A DNA stretch of 64,000 nucleotides from Chrysomallon squamiferum (GCA_012295275.1 CM022678.1:10636148-10700147), one strand, 5' to 3'; positions 22,710 through 35,772 are shown, numbered from the stretch's first letter. Made by a program: numbers and translations. Notes: generated by a model not told the origin, from the letters alone.

Positions 22710-23992
22710 GGAGTGTTACAGTTTTGAATATTTTAAACAGAAATTTGTTTATATATTAAAAAAGAAATGAAGCTTTTGTACATAAAATCGTTTTTTCTTA
22801 TAGTATTTGTTTTTTTAAATTTTATTACTAGTCCCTGATGTGTAGAGTTTACTATTGTTTTGATATATATTAGTACAAGTTTGCATGTATATAAAATATA
22901 AATTTATATATATATAGACAGAAAATATGCCAGAGCTTCATAAACTTTTATTATTATTTTAATTTTATGGTGAGATGTGAAACATCTATAATTTTTTTTT
23001 CTTAAAATAAGCCTCATTTATGATATTTGTATTTATAAAGAAATAAAATTAACTTGTTTGTAGATTTTTTTTTTTACTCAGAAATAATGTTGTTTTGGAA
23101 AAAGAGTTGTACCAACCAACCCCAAATCTGAATGTATTTTTTTATATAATAAGTAATGAACTAAGTGAAAAAAAAAATATTAGGGAAAAAAATATTTGTG
23201 TTTTCTTGTAAATTATAAGCATACAAAAGGACAAATTTGCAGGTTATTCATGTAACAAGAACAAAAATCGATATAAATATTGCAGAATTCAGGATCAATA
23301 TAAAATATTAAATCCATATTCTAAATCAGACAGAACTTTAACTGTCTCAACCAAGAGTTGCCTCCCTTAGCATTTCTTTTGCTGAAAGTGATTTTATATT
23401 TAGCACATTTATAGTTTGGTTATTTCTAGCTACAAGTCATTTATCTGTTTTATTTGTTTATTTTAATTTTATTTAGTTATTTGTTTATTCATAAACATTA
23501 TTTCCAAATATATGGCTGGCTATCTGATAATTTTAATTTTGTTTTAATTTTTATTTATTATTTGTTTTCTTCATCAGGACCATTGAAACTTTTATTTTAT
23601 TTTGGTCTGATTCAGTTGGAACTATCTGCTTTCCTTATTATGTTATGTTATACAGTACTGTGTTGGTCGCATGTTATAACAATGAATAATCAAAATCCCA
23701 TCGTGTATATAAATGCGATTAAACACATACATAAGTTCTTTTTTCTCTAGGAAATAAATAAATAAATAATAGACAGAAAGACAACTTTTCTAAGTAATAG
23801 TTACAGACATATATTATTTACGTTAAATTAAAAAAATAAATAAATACAACAAGAAACAAACTCACAGGGAGGGATACATATCCAAACACAACAACAACAT
23901 AACAAAGATGTATACTGAACTGCAGTTCGGTAGATACCACTCAGCGAAATAAAATATTTACTACTTCAATTTTGTATTATTTCATTTTTTAC

Positions 23993-24051
<59 letters not shown>

Positions 24052-24880
24052 GTTTGTAGAGAACTGGAAGAAATTGAACATTTTTAAAACTTAAATTTAA
24101 CAGTTGCCTTTAATATTTCTTTCTGTTATTTCACTGAGTGGAATAAAAAGAAACTGTGGAGTAGCTGGTAATAGATTATGAACTAAACTTAATAATCTCG
24201 TCAGTGACTTTCTTCAAGCCTGTCAGACATAAAACATTGATTCAGTTTTTAAATTATATAATGGACTCTGTCAAAACCGGTCTTTTATTAGTCCGGATCT
24301 TTTGTAACGGAACTGATTCGAAATCCCGTTCAGCTATCAAAATGCTAATTCTGATTTCGGGTCTAAATTGCAGAAGAAAAGAACAATTTAAATAGAATCA
24401 CTTCTTAAACAATGACTGCAATTTATTACAACACAAAGATTCAGCAGACAATTAAGTATCTAAAATACGTAACCGATTTCAGCCGAATTTAACTTAAAAA
24501 AAAAATAAAGCAACAACAAAAACACACAAAACAAAAGAGAACCGAGTAAAACGGACGGAGCCCGCCACACTTAACACTGACAAATTAACACAGGCCACCG
24601 TTTGTTCTCGTTTTTCTAGCCCACCTCTGTTGTACACTCTAACTACATCCTCCAGAGTTATCTCCCCTACAGCAGGATTATAAAATAAACAACTTATTAC
24701 AACACAGTTATAATACTTAGGACGCACATTTTGCGTTTTCTTCTTGTAAACATATTGCACTCTTACTGTACTTTAAAGTGAAATTAAGAGAAGAATTTTT
24801 ATAAAATCCACTGTGTAAACAGAAATATTTAGAATTGCAATTTAAGACAGGAAGATAAACAGTGTGTGTATGGGTGTGTG
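22710..24880. other. AT-rich interval without supported genes
   Basis: Contains a (TTA)n run at 23,993-24,051 and a minus-strand instance of the motif AAGGGAGGCAACTCT at about 23,354-23,369. A second instance, AGGGGAGATAACTCT, is at 24,652-24,668 inside a charged but unrecognised minus-strand frame. Nothing else is supported. Confidence 0.5.
23993..24051. repeat. (TTA)n microsatellite
   Basis: About 19 uninterrupted units. Confidence 0.98.
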
Positions 24881-25385
24881 TGTCCGTATAAGATTTCTGA
24901 TTTATCCAGTAAAACTATATTAATAAAATATACAACATGAAATAAAAAAGAATACCAAGACATTTGTTTATAAAAGTTAAATTAATGTATAATTTGACAG
25001 ATAAAGTAACCTGCAAATTACTAATTAAGTAAATTTCTAATTTCTGAGTTTATCTTCCAATCAACAAATACATGCATATGTAGGTTTATTTACTTCATTC
25101 CATTTTTTGTTTTATTAACACACTTTTATTGGGTAAATCTTTACCACAAGTCTTGGTATTTTATGTTTCAATTACATGATTAAGCAGATTATTCTTGTAA
25201 AAAAAATAAATAATAATAAATAAAAATGAAAAAAAAATAACTGTTAAAAACACAAAACAAATGTATTTTAAAAATAATAATAATAGAAAACAAATAAAAC
25301 ATCTTCCTCGAAATAAAACATTTTATTATAATTTAAAAAAAAATTTTTTAGCCAACTAATCAATGACTTCTAAGATCAATCATAC

Positions 25386-25790
25386 TCAACTTCTTTTCAA
25401 ATTTGTATCATAAGAATTAATATCAAATTTTTCATCACTGTTTGAAATAATCATCATTTTCCCTATCATTGTCTGAATGTTTTTATTTTTCTCACTCATT
25501 AGCATCATTTGAAATGTTTGTTCTTGTTTAAGACTGCTGCAGACTTGACTGTACTTGGTGCTGTGTCTGGTCAAACATTTTTCTCACTGCTGTGACTGAC
25601 TGAAAAAAGAGGCAGAACTGAATCCAGCATCTGTTTCATGATTTCTGAATCAGTCTGGCATCAACTATCAAAACTTTGATAGCGAAAACTCAAATGTTCA
25701 TCAAACTTGGCCACAGATTTTCATTTCTGCTTTTACATGTCTGTGCACTGCACTCCATCAAACCGTCCTATAAATAATAATAATAATAAT
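25386..25790 (-). pseudogene. coding-like relic in segmental repeat, unknown family
   Basis: The minus strand reads AKFDEHLSFRYQSFDS, stop, then SEIMKQMLDSVLPLFQSVTA and VRKMFDQTQHQVQSSLQQS before another stop, with a further Met/Lys-rich open frame down to 25,386. The second copy at 62,040-62,460 shares both stops, so if this was ever coding, inactivation came before the duplication. The heptad-like spacing hints at a coiled coil. I do not recognise the family. Confidence 0.35.
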
Positions 25791-26689
25791 AATAATAATA
25801 AACACTAAAATAATAATATTATAATAACATGAAAAATGTGTATTGTTTTAAATTCTTGAATATTTACCTGTCAAGAATATCTGTAACTATTGTAAGATGA
25901 TGATGGAAGGAGAAGAATTAATGCAGAAAGAAATAATTTTTGAAAAATAATTTTAAAATAATTTGTTTAAACATTTAAAATTATTTTAAATATTTTTTAA
26001 TATAATACTGAAACAGCAAGAAAATAAATATAACATTAAAATCAATGATATCAGGTTGTTTCACATAAATACTTCAATCAGAGGCATGGACGTACACACA
26101 CACAGAAGTTTAATTACAAACATAGATCATACCAGCAAAAACAAGTTTCTTGACCCAACAAGTCTTTGACATAAAGGATTCACATTAAGGCTTGTTGACT
26201 TTTTGCTCTTAGGCTAATATTAATTTACTTCTTCAAAACTTACTTAACTATATTATGCATCAATTTAATTGAAAATATAACGTTGCATCATGTTCCACTA
26301 TTGTTTGAAATAGTTGTCTTTTTTTTTTCAAATCAGCTTATTAAGAAATATTAGAAATCTGACTTCCACAGTTACATCAATGATACACGAGAGACAGACT
26401 TTCACTGGAATTGTTTCATTCAGGATGATATTTCTACTACCTGAATCAAAGTGTATAATTATTTGTTGTCTACCACATCAAGTCTACTATTTCAAGTCAG
26501 TGGAACCTCAAGTCTCAGATCCTAGGTTCCTTAGGTTTGTAAATTATAATCTTTACTGTAGAGGTAATTAATGTACTGTTATTTATCATATCCATCTGAG
26601 TTCATTTTATTTATAAACAAACACTGTGGTTTATTGTCAATCTCTAATCAACAGTAAAACAATGAATTTATGTAGCTATTCATGATCTT

Positions 26690-26790
26690 CCATGTGACCA
26701 GCTAGTGGTAACCAGTCTTCAAATGCAGTACTTGGTGACAACCACAAACCTCTATCAATTAACTGAACAGTGTGAAAAGGAAATGTCTAA
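26690..26790 (-). pseudogene. coding-like relic in segmental repeat, unknown family
   Basis: The minus strand reads VQLIDRGLWLSPSTAFEDWL then PLAGHMEDHE and a stop, with the same text in the second copy near 63,030-63,125. A pyrimidine-rich AG precedes it. It may be a terminal exon. Family not recognised. Confidence 0.3.
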
Positions 26791-27734
26791 AATTGATTAA
26801 CTGGAACAATTCGAAGCATTTTTTTGGTTTATGATTCAGACATGAGTTTATAAAACTATATGTAGCAGATACAGAACACCAATAAAATACTTTCTTTCCA
26901 ATGAATTATTAATACATTTTATTTAAGGGAAATAAATGAAGTTCCATAAGCCTATTGCAAAATGTGGTCACATGGTCACTGAATAAAAATGGAGGCAAAA
27001 TGTACTTCCAAGTGATAATAAAAAAAAAACAAAACAAATGTAGACTAACTTTAGTAGAAAACAGTGATTATTTCACGTATCACCAGACTGCATGAACCAT
27101 GTGTGTGTGTGAAATACTAACAGTCTGCTGGATTCTGTTATCTGCAACCTGTTGATGAGTCCTTCCATCAACACTCTACCAGTCAAAGTTTCTCTTGTGA
27201 GATCTCATGTGTCAAAGTTATACAAAAACTAGACTGAGCAGCCACACCAACAGTGACACCTGTAAATATTAACAGTAAAATAAATTTCAAATTTAAATTC
27301 AGACACACACACACACACATCACAGAACACAAAGAAAAGTGCAATCAAATATTTGTTTTTAGATTCTGCTGTAGAAAATATAAATTTATTTCTGACCAAC
27401 CAGCACAAAATGTGTTGCTTATCATAAAGTTTACATTTTGATGTTTTCTAGATGAGCTTTGTCTTTGCAGTGAAAACTATATAAAAATAAAAAATATAGT
27501 TCCTGAGATATCAGTGACCTGAACATCCTAACTTTTCATAATCAGTTCCTGGAAAAACTCTATTAAATGACAATTATTCACTTTTAAACATTTTCCATGG
27601 CAACAACTATTCCATATTATTAGGTTCAGTAAAGAATGTCCTGATGTTTGAAGACAGTGTCTATTCTGTTTTTGTACAACAGTTTATTTTAAAAAGAAAT
27701 TTATTATTTAGTTGAGCTTTTGTAATCGAGTTTT

Positions 27735-29074
27735 CTATCTTATTTTCTTAATACCAGTGAACACATCTCACATAGGGGAGGCGACTCTAAATACCAGTGA
27801 ACACATCTCACATAAGGGAGGCAACTCTAAGTATACCAGTGAACACATCTCACATAGGGGAGGCGACTCTAAATACCAGTGAACACCTCTCACATAGGGA
27901 AAGTAACTCTAAATATAAAGTGAACACTTCTCGCATAAGGGAGGCGACTCTAAATATATCAGTGAACATATTTCGCATAAGCTTTTATTTTTTTTGATTG
28001 TTTTTCTTCTGTCAGTCAGTATTCTCTGTTTTCTTTCTCAGTAATCAAATGAATTCAGTATGGAAATTCTTATCCTGATAATCAATGCAGTCCACATACG
28101 ATTTTATATTTTATTATGAATAAAATCTGAAAAGAATGCTGCGTTTAAATAGTACCACGCTTCGTTCTGTTTCCTTAGTTTTTTTTCTTTTTTTATTTTT
28201 TTTTTTTTTTTTTAAGCTTTTTTTTTTTTCTTTCTTTCTTTTTTTTTTTTCTTTCTTTCCTTCTTTCTTTATTTTCTTTCTTTCTTTCTTTTTCTTTTCT
28301 TTTTTCTTTTATTTTCTATCTTTCATTCCATCCTTTTTTTTTTCTTTACCATTTCTTTTTTTATTTTTTTATTTTTTACTTTAATCTTTAAACACTCTTT
28401 CTCACTGATTATTTCCTTTTTGTTTCGAGTTTTCTATTCCATTCCTTAATACCAGTGAACACATCTTCTTTTTTTTACCAGTGAACACATCTCACCATTT
28501 ACCAGTGAACACATCTTTATTTTTCATTTATGAAACACTTTAATCAGTTAAAAACACACTCTCTCACTGATTATACCAGTGAACACACCTCTCAAATTTT
28601 TGTAAATACCAGTGAGTTTTCTATCATAAGGGAGGCCACTCTAAATATACCAGTGAACACATCTCACATAGGGGAGGCGACTCTAAATACCAGTGAACAC
28701 ATCTCACATAAGGGAGGCAACTCTAAGTATACCAGTGAACACATCTCACATAGGGGAGGCGACTCTAAATACCAGTGAACACCTCTCACATAGGGAAAGT
28801 AACTCTAAATATAGAAGTGAACAATTCTCGCATAAGGGAGGGGACTCTAAATATATCAGTGAACATATTTCGCATAAGCTTTTATTTATTTATTTTTTCT
28901 TCAGTCAGTCAGTATCCTCTGTTTTCTTTATCACTAATCAAATGAAGAAATTCAGTATGGAAATTCTTATCCTGATAATCAGTGCAGTCCACATACGATT
29001 TTATATTCTATTATGAATAAAATTTCAAAAGAATGCTGCGTTTAAATAGTACCACGCTTCGTTCTGTTTCCTTA

Positions 29075-29108
<34 letters not shown>

Positions 29109-31517
29109 TTGTTCATTCTTTAAGCTGTTTCAATATTTTCTTTCTTTCTTTCTTTCCTTCCTGCTTTCTTTTCTTTCTATCCTTCCTTCTTTCTTTTCTA
29201 TCTTTTTTTTTTTTTTCTTTCTATCTTTTCCATCTTTTATTTCCTTTCTTTCATTCCATCCTTCCTTCTTTTTTCTAAGTGTTACCATTTCTTTATTATT
29301 TGTTTATGAAATACTTTAATCAGTTTAAACACTCTGCTCTCACTGATTATTTAGTTGAGCTTTTGTATTCGAGTTTTCTATCTTATTTTCTTAATACCAG
29401 TGAACACATCTCACATAAGGGACGCAACTCTAAATACCAGTGAACACATCTCACATAAGGGAGGCAACTCTAAGTATACCAGTGAACACATCTCACATAG
29501 GGGAGGCGACTCTAAATACCAGTGAACACATCTCACATAAGGGAGGCAACTCTAAGTATACCAGTGAACACATCTCACATAGGGGAGGCGACTCTAAATA
29601 CCAGTGAACACCTCTCACATAGGGAAAGTAACTCTAAATATAGAAGTGAACACTTCTCGCATAAGGGAGGGGACTCAAAATATATCAGTGAACATATTTC
29701 GCATAAGCTTTTATTTTTTTGATTGTTTTTCTTCAGCCAGTCTGTATTCTCTGTTTTCTATCTGAGTAATCATATGAAGAAATTCAGTATGGAAATTCTA
29801 ATCATGCTAATCAATGAAGTCCAGATACGATTTTATATTCTATTATGAATAAAATTTCAAAAGAATGCTCCGTTTAAATTGTACCACGCTTCGTTCTGTT
29901 ACGTTTGTTTTTTTTTTTTTTTTTTTTTCATTTTTGTTCATTCTTTAATTCTTTTTCAATGTTTCAATATTTGTTTTCTTTTCTTTCCTTTCCTTTCTTT
30001 TTTCTTTTCTTTCCTTCCTTCTTTTTCTTTTTCTTTCTTTTCTTTCTTTTTTCTTTCTATCTTTTCCATCTTTTATTTCCTATCTTTCATTCCATCCTTC
30101 CTTCTTTTTTCTACGTGTTACCATTTCTTTATTATTTATTTATGAAATACTTTAATCAGTTTAAACACTCTGCTCTCACTGATTATTTAGTTGAGCTTTT
30201 GTATTCGAGTTTTCTATCTTATTTTCTTAATACCAGTGAACACATCTCACATAAGGGAGGCCACTCTAAATATACCAGTGAACACATCTCACATAAGGGA
30301 GGCGACTCTAAATACCAGTGAACACATCTCACATAAGGGAGGCAACTCTAAGTATACCAGTGAACACATCTCACATAGGGGAGGCGACTCTAAATACCAG
30401 TGAACACCTCTCACATAGGGAAAGTAACTCTAAATATAGAAGTGAACACTTCTCGCATAAGGGAGGCGACTCTAAATATATCAGTGAACATATTTCGCAT
30501 AAGCTTTTATTTTTTTGATTTGTTTTTCTTCAGTCAGTCAGTATTCTCTGTTTTCTTTCTCAGTAATCAAATGAATTCAGTATGGAAATTCTTATCCTGA
30601 TAATCAATGCAGTCCACATACGATTTTATATTTTATTATGAATAAAATTTGAAAAGAATGCTGCGTTTAAATAGTACCACTCTTCGTTTTGTGTTTAGTT
30701 TAGTTTTTTTTTTTTTTTTTTTTTTATTCATTTTTTGTTCATTCTTTAAGCTGTTTCAATTTTTTTTCTTCTTTCTTTCTTTTTTTTCCTTTCTTTCTTT
30801 TCTTTCTTTCTTTCCTTCCTTCCTTTTTTCTTTTCTATCTTTCTTTCTTTCTTTCTTTCTATCTTTTCCATCTTTTATTTCCTATCTTTCATTCCATCCT
30901 TCCTTCTTTTTTCTACGTGTTACCATTTCTTTATTATTTATTTATGAAATACTTTAATCAGTTTAAACACTCTGCTCTCACTGATTATTTAGTTGAGCTT
31001 TTGTATTCGAGTTTTCTATCTTATTTTCTTAATACCAGTGAACACATCTCACATAAGGGAGGCCACTCTAAATATACCAGTGAACACATCTCACATAGGG
31101 GAGGCGACTCTAAATACCAGTGAACACATCTCACATAAGGGAGGGAGGAACAATCTCTAAATATACCTAAATATACCAGTGAACACATCTCACATAGGGG
31201 AGGCGACTCTAAATACCAGTGAACACCTCTCACATAGGGAAAGTAACTCTAAATATAGAAGTGAACACTTCTCGCATAAGGGAGGGACTCTAAATATATC
31301 AGTGAACATATTTCGCATAAGCTTTTATTTTTTTATTTTTTTCTTCAGTCAGTCAGTATTCTCTGTTTTCTTTCTCAGTAATCAAATGAAGAAATTCAGT
31401 ATGGAAATTCTTATCCTGATAATCAATGCAGTCCACATACGATTTTATATTTTATTATGAATAAAATTTCAAAAGAATGCTGCGTTTAAATAGTACCACG
31501 CTTCGTTCTGTTTCCTT

Positions 31518-31552
<35 letters not shown>

Positions 31553-33870
31553 TTCATTCTTTAAGCTGTTTCAATATTTTCTTTCTTTCTTTCTTTCCTT
31601 CCTGCTTTCTTTTCTTTCTATCCTTCCTTCTTTTTTTTTCAATCTTTCTTTCTTTTTTTCTATCTTTTCCATCTTTTATTTCCTATCTTTCATTTTCATT
31701 CCATCCTTCCTTTTTTTTCTAAGTGTTACCATTTCTTTATTATTTATTTTATGAAATACTTTAATCAGTTTTTAAACACTCTGCTCTCACTGATTATTTA
31801 GTTGAGCTATTTTTTGTATTCGAGTTTTCTATCTTATTTTCTTAATACCAGTGAACACATCTCTCACTCTAAATATACCAGTGAACACATCTCACATAGG
31901 GGAGGCGACTCTAAATACCAGTGAACACATCTCACATAAGGGAGGCAACTCTAAGTATACCAGTGAACACATCTCACATAGGGGAGGCGACTCTAAATAC
32001 CAGTGAACACCTCTCACATAGGGAAAGTAACTCTAAATATAGAAGTGAACACTTCTCGCATAAGGGAGGCGACTCAAAATATATCAGTGAACATATTTCG
32101 CATAAGCTTTTATTTTTTTGATTGTTTTTCTTCAGCCAGTCTGTATTCTCTGTTTTCTATCTGAGTAATCATATGAAGAAATTCAGTATGGAAATTCTAA
32201 TCATGCTAATCAATGAAGTCCAGATACGATTTTATGTTTTATTATGAATAAAATTTGAAAAGAATGCTCCGTTTAAATTGTACCACGCTTCGTTCTGTTA
32301 CGTTTGTTTTTTTTTTTTTTATTCATTTTTGTTCATTCCTTAAGCTGCTTCAATGTTTTCTTTCTTTCTTTCTTTCTTTCTTTCCTGCTTTCTTTTCTTT
32401 CTATCCTTCCTTCTTTCTTTTCTATCTTTCTTTCTTTCTATCTTTTCCATCTTTTATTTCCTATCTTTCATTCCATCCTTCCTTCTTTTTTCTACGTGTT
32501 ACCATTTCTTTATTATTTATTTATGAAATACTTTAATCAGTTTAAACACTCTGCTCTCACTGATTATTTAGTTGAGCTTTTGTATTCGAGTTTTCTATCT
32601 TATTTTCTTAATTTTGTATTCGAGTTTTCTATCTTATTTTCTTAATACCAGTGAACACATCTCACATAAGGGAGGCCACTCTAAATATACCAGTGAACAC
32701 ATCTCACATAGGGGAGGCGACTCTAAATACCAGTGAACACATCTCACATAAGGGAGGCAACTCTAAGTATACCAGTGAACACATCTCACATAGGGGAGGC
32801 GACTCTAAATACCAGTGAACACCTCTCACATAGGGAAAGTAACTCTAAATATAGAAGTGAACACTTCTCGCATAAGGGAGGCGACTCAAAATATATCAGT
32901 GAACATATTTCGCATAAGCTTTTATTTTTTGATTGTTTTTCTTCAGTCAGTCAGTATTCTCTGTTTTCTTTCTCAGTAATCAAATGAATTCAGTATGGAA
33001 ATTCTTATCCTGATAATCAATGCAGTCCACATACGATTTTATATTTTATTATGAATAAAAGCTGAAAAGAATGCTGTGTTTAAATAGTACCACTCTTCGT
33101 TGTGTTTCCTTAGTTTTTTCTTTTCTTTTTTTTTTTTTTTTTATTCATTTTTGTTCATTCTTTAAGCTGTTTCAATATTTTTTTCTTTCTTTCTTTCCTT
33201 CTTTCTTTTTTTTCTTTCTATCCTTCCTTCTTTCTTTTCTTTTTCTATCTTTCTTTCTTTCTATCTTTTCCATCTTTTATTTCCTATCTTTCATTCCATC
33301 CTTCCTTCTTTTTTCTACGTGTTACCATTTCTTTATTATTGATTTATGAAATACTTTAATCACTTTAAACATTCTGCTCTCACTGATTATTTAGTTAAAG
33401 TTTTCTATCTTATTTTCTTAATACCATTATTTAATTAACTATACCAGTTTGTGAACACCTCTCACATAGGGAAAGCAACTTTAAAGTTTTCTATCTCGCA
33501 TAAGGGAGGCAATTCTTAGTATACCAGTGAACACATCTCATATGGGAGGGAAGTCTGAAAATACCAGTGAAAACATCTAAATATACCAGTGAACTCATGT
33601 GAACACGTCTCCCAAAGTGGTGGCGTCTCTAAATATACCAGTGAACTCATCTTACAAAAGGGGTCGACTCAAAATAGCAGTGAACACATCTCACATAGGG
33701 GAGGCGACTCTAAATATAGCAGTGAACACATCTCACACAGGGGAGGCGATTCTAAATGTAGTAGTGAACACTTCTCACATAAGGGAGTAGACTCTAAATA
33801 TACCAGTGAACACATCTCGCATAAGGGAGGCCACTCTATATATACCAGTGAAGGCATCTCGCATAAGCTT
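27735..33870 (+). repeat. higher-order satellite array of 40-42-bp monomers
   Basis: About eight higher-order units of roughly 0.7-0.94 kb. Each has (1) a TTTTCTATCTTATTTTCTTA lead, (2) five to seven monomers of the form ACCAGTGAACACATCTCACA then TAAGGGAGGCAACTCTAAAT, (3) a TATTTCGCATAAGCTTTTAT junction, (4) a unique spacer with AATTCAGTATGGAAATTCTT, (5) GCTGCGTTTAAATAGTACCA, and (6) a T/CTTT tract ending TTCCATCTTTTATTTCC. Unit starts fall near 27,731, 28,424, 29,363, 30,208, 31,011, 31,824, 32,617 and 33,398. Monomer order is conserved between units (40- and 42-bp variants in fixed places), so whole units were duplicated. The many short frames (NTSHIREATL, SEHISHKGGD, FFFLSFF) are translations of the repeat. 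The first, second and last units are the most irregular. Confidence 0.95.
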
Positions 33871-34200
33871 TTTTTTTTTTTTCTTCAGTCATTTAGTATT
33901 CTCTGCTTTTTTTCTCGGTAATCAACTGAACAAATTCAGTATGGAAATTCTTATACTGATGATGATTTTATATTTTATTTTGAATATAGGCTGTAAAGAA
34001 TGCTGCCTTTAAAGAGTACCACGTTTCGTTCTGTTTCTTTAGTTATTTCGTTTTTTATTCTTTCTTTTTGTTCTTTTTTTAAGTTTTTTGAATATTTTCT
34101 TTCGATTCTTTATTTCTTTCCTGCTTTCTTTTCTTTCTATCCTTCCTTTTTTCTTTTTATCTTTCTTTCTTTTCTTTCTATCATTTCCATCTTTTATTTC
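33420..34200 (+). repeat. terminal, diverged higher-order unit
   Basis: The last unit has altered monomers (GTGAACACGTCTCCCAAAGT, CTTACAAAAGGGGTCGACTC, GTAGTAGTGAACACTTCTCA) and stops in the middle of its pyrimidine tract, exactly where the LTR retrotransposon begins. Divergence at the array edge is expected when homogenisation is weaker there. Confidence 0.85.
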
Positions 34201-34391
34201 TGTTGTATTTAAATGGTGTTATAGTTAACATTGTTACAGTTTACGATGTTTAAGGGAACCGGAATAAGGGAGATAGTATTATATTAAGCCACCGAGAGCG
34301 TGCGTTAGTTTTGTTCGTAGCAATTTTTGAAACGAAATAAAAATTTTGGAAACTGAAATGAACTTTAAGCTTTTAATGATAAAACATAACA
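34201..34391 (+). repeat. 5' LTR
   Basis: 191 bases from TGTTGTATTTAAATGG to AAAACATAACA. It contains AATAAGGGAGATAG, a variant of the GGGAGATAA motif, and an AATAAA hexamer. About 93% identical to the 3' LTR by eye. Confidence 0.95.
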
Positions 34392-34393
34392 TT

Positions 34394-34411
34394 TGGCGAC
34401 TAGGATGGGAT
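34394..34411 (+). other. primer-binding site, tRNA-Ser(GCT) type
   Basis: TGGCGACTAGGATGGGAT starts two bases after the LTR. It is complementary, with one mismatch in 18, to the 3' end of metazoan tRNA-Ser(GCT) as I remember it (ending ATCCTCGTCG plus CCA). Confidence 0.75.
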
Positions 34412-34454
34412 AATACTTGTTGAATTGTTTCCTGAAATTAACTATTTATGAAAT

Positions 34455-35103
34455 ATAGCTACCTACGGTAAAGTTGAAGAGTTTGATCTAGAAAGTTCCG
34501 ATTGGGATGAATACATCGAACGTTTTGAACAGTATCTGCTGGCGAATGATGTACACGATGCCGAAAAGAAACGATCCGTTTTGTTGTCCGTATGTGGTGC
34601 CAAGACTTACAGGTTGATTCGAAATCTGACTTCGCCTGAGAAACCGGCAAGTAAGACTTACGAACAAAGGAAATCATCTCAAACCAAAACCTTTGGTGAT
34701 TGCGGAACGGTTCAAATTCTATCAACGGAAACTAGAGCCCGGAGAGACTGTAAGTGAATTTTTGGCTGAATTAAGAAAATTGACAGAACATTGTGAATTT
34801 GTTGCATTTTTGACTGAAGCATTAAGATACATTTTGGTCTGTGGTCTGTCTCAAAAGTCTATACAGAAAAAACTTCTCTCTGAACATGACTTATCACTGA
34901 GGAAAGCCTTGCAAACAGCTGTTAGTATGGAAATGTCAGATAGAGAAACTAACATGCTGAAAATTGGAATGAAGTCAGAAACGGAAAAGTTCCACAAACT
35001 TTCTGTCATTGAATGCTTCCGGTGTGGTAAAACTAATCATCATCATCATGCATGTTTTTACAAAAAGGCAAACTGTTATAAGTATAATGAAAGAGATATT
35101 TGA
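34455..35103 (+). pseudogene. gag relic with CCHC zinc knuckle
   Basis: Reading begins at 34,458 (ATYGKVEEFDLESSDWDEYI); the codon before it is ATA where the initiator is expected. This frame closes at about 34,755 after a frameshift near 34,665-34,690, and the true continuation is the open frame ending at 35,103 (IAERFKFYQRKLEPGETVSE, CGLSQKSIQKKLL). A knuckle of C-x2-C-x4-H-x4-C form lies at 35,014-35,055; a following CYKYN looks like a second knuckle that lost a cysteine. Role in live elements: capsid assembly and RNA packaging. Here it cannot be made as one protein. Confidence 0.85.
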
Positions 35104-35740
35104 GTAGAAAATGTTGAAATCAAAAGAAAAAAATAGAAAGACAGGAAAGCAAACAGATAGAAAAAGGAAAAAAGAAATTTCCAAAGTTGAAAAAGAAAAA
35201 TTCTAAAGTGAATGTTGTGAATGAAAATTCTGATAGGGACCTTACGGAATCAGAAGATGGTACCAGTGATTCGGAAATTGAAAATGCTGAATATGAAACA
35301 GGTTTAAAAATTCATGAGATTCGTGAAGAATCTGGATGTAACGAAATTGAATCGGAAATGATAAAAGCTGTTCTTGAAAATAAAGAGGTTGCAATGGAAA
35401 GAAATGTCAATTTTCACAGTGAAATCTACGAAAGCGAAAGAAATTCAAATTTCTTTGGAACTCAAAGGTGTGTCATTCAAAATGGAAGTAGATACAGGTG
35501 CTTTAAGACTTATCAGGAAAAATTGGAGAAAACAGTGCCATTGAAATCAACATCGATTGTGTTGAAAACTTATACTGATGAAGTGGTGCCAGTCCTTGGG
35601 CAAATTGAGGTGACTGTTAAATATGGAAAGCAGAAAAAACTTTTACCTTTAACTGTGGATAAGGAAATGGACCAACTTTGTTTGGACGGATTTGGTTCCA
35701 AAACATTCAGTTGGACTGGAAGAGTATTAAGATTATGAAA
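35104..35740 (+). pseudogene. gypsy aspartic protease region, frameshifted
   Basis: An acidic linker (35,187-35,400) is followed by the protease. The active-site codons DTGA are at 35,491-35,502, in a different frame from the 183-codon open stretch that carries the downstream strands (VLKTYTDEVVPVLGQIEVTV and LDGFGSKTFSW). At least two frameshifts therefore lie within about 100 bases. The active-site residues themselves are intact. Confidence 0.8.
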
Positions 35741-35772
35741 GCCTGTGGAAACTCTGAAGATTTGTTCAGTAG

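Larger units (their letters stand above)
24880..27600 (+). repeat. segmental repeat copy B
   Basis: Closely similar, in the same orientation, to 61,660-64,000. Anchors: GACTGCTGCAGACTTGACTG, TGCTGGATTCTGTTATCTGC, GATCTTCCATGTGACCAGCT and ATATGTAGCAGATACAGAAC. Copy B holds about 330 bases near 26,050-26,200 (TCAATCAGAGGCATGG to AGGATTCACATTAAGG) that copy C lacks. Minus-strand coding-like traces such as SEIMKQMLDSVLPLFQSVTA and WLSPSTAFEDWLPLAGHMED occur in both copies. Confidence 0.88.

Noticed and set aside
22195-22759. Plus-strand frames of 107 and 84 codons
   Set aside because: The coherent protein signal (MULE transposase) is on the opposite strand; these are antisense shadows and a TG repeat.
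24494-24760. Minus-strand 88-codon frame with charged segment
   Set aside because: It contains the dispersed AGGGGAGATAACTCT motif and a poly-Phe/Val end. It is more likely repeat-derived than a gene.
27797-33921. Many short open frames with NTSHIREATL, SEHISHKGGD or Phe/Leu/Ser-rich text
   Set aside because: They are translations of the satellite monomer and pyrimidine tracts. Frames change between 40- and 42-bp monomers and there are no splice or start contexts, so no protein is supported.
35187-35738. Single intact 183-codon protein
   Set aside because: The protease active site lies in another frame within this interval; the open frame is a fusion of linker and protease pieces produced by frameshifts.
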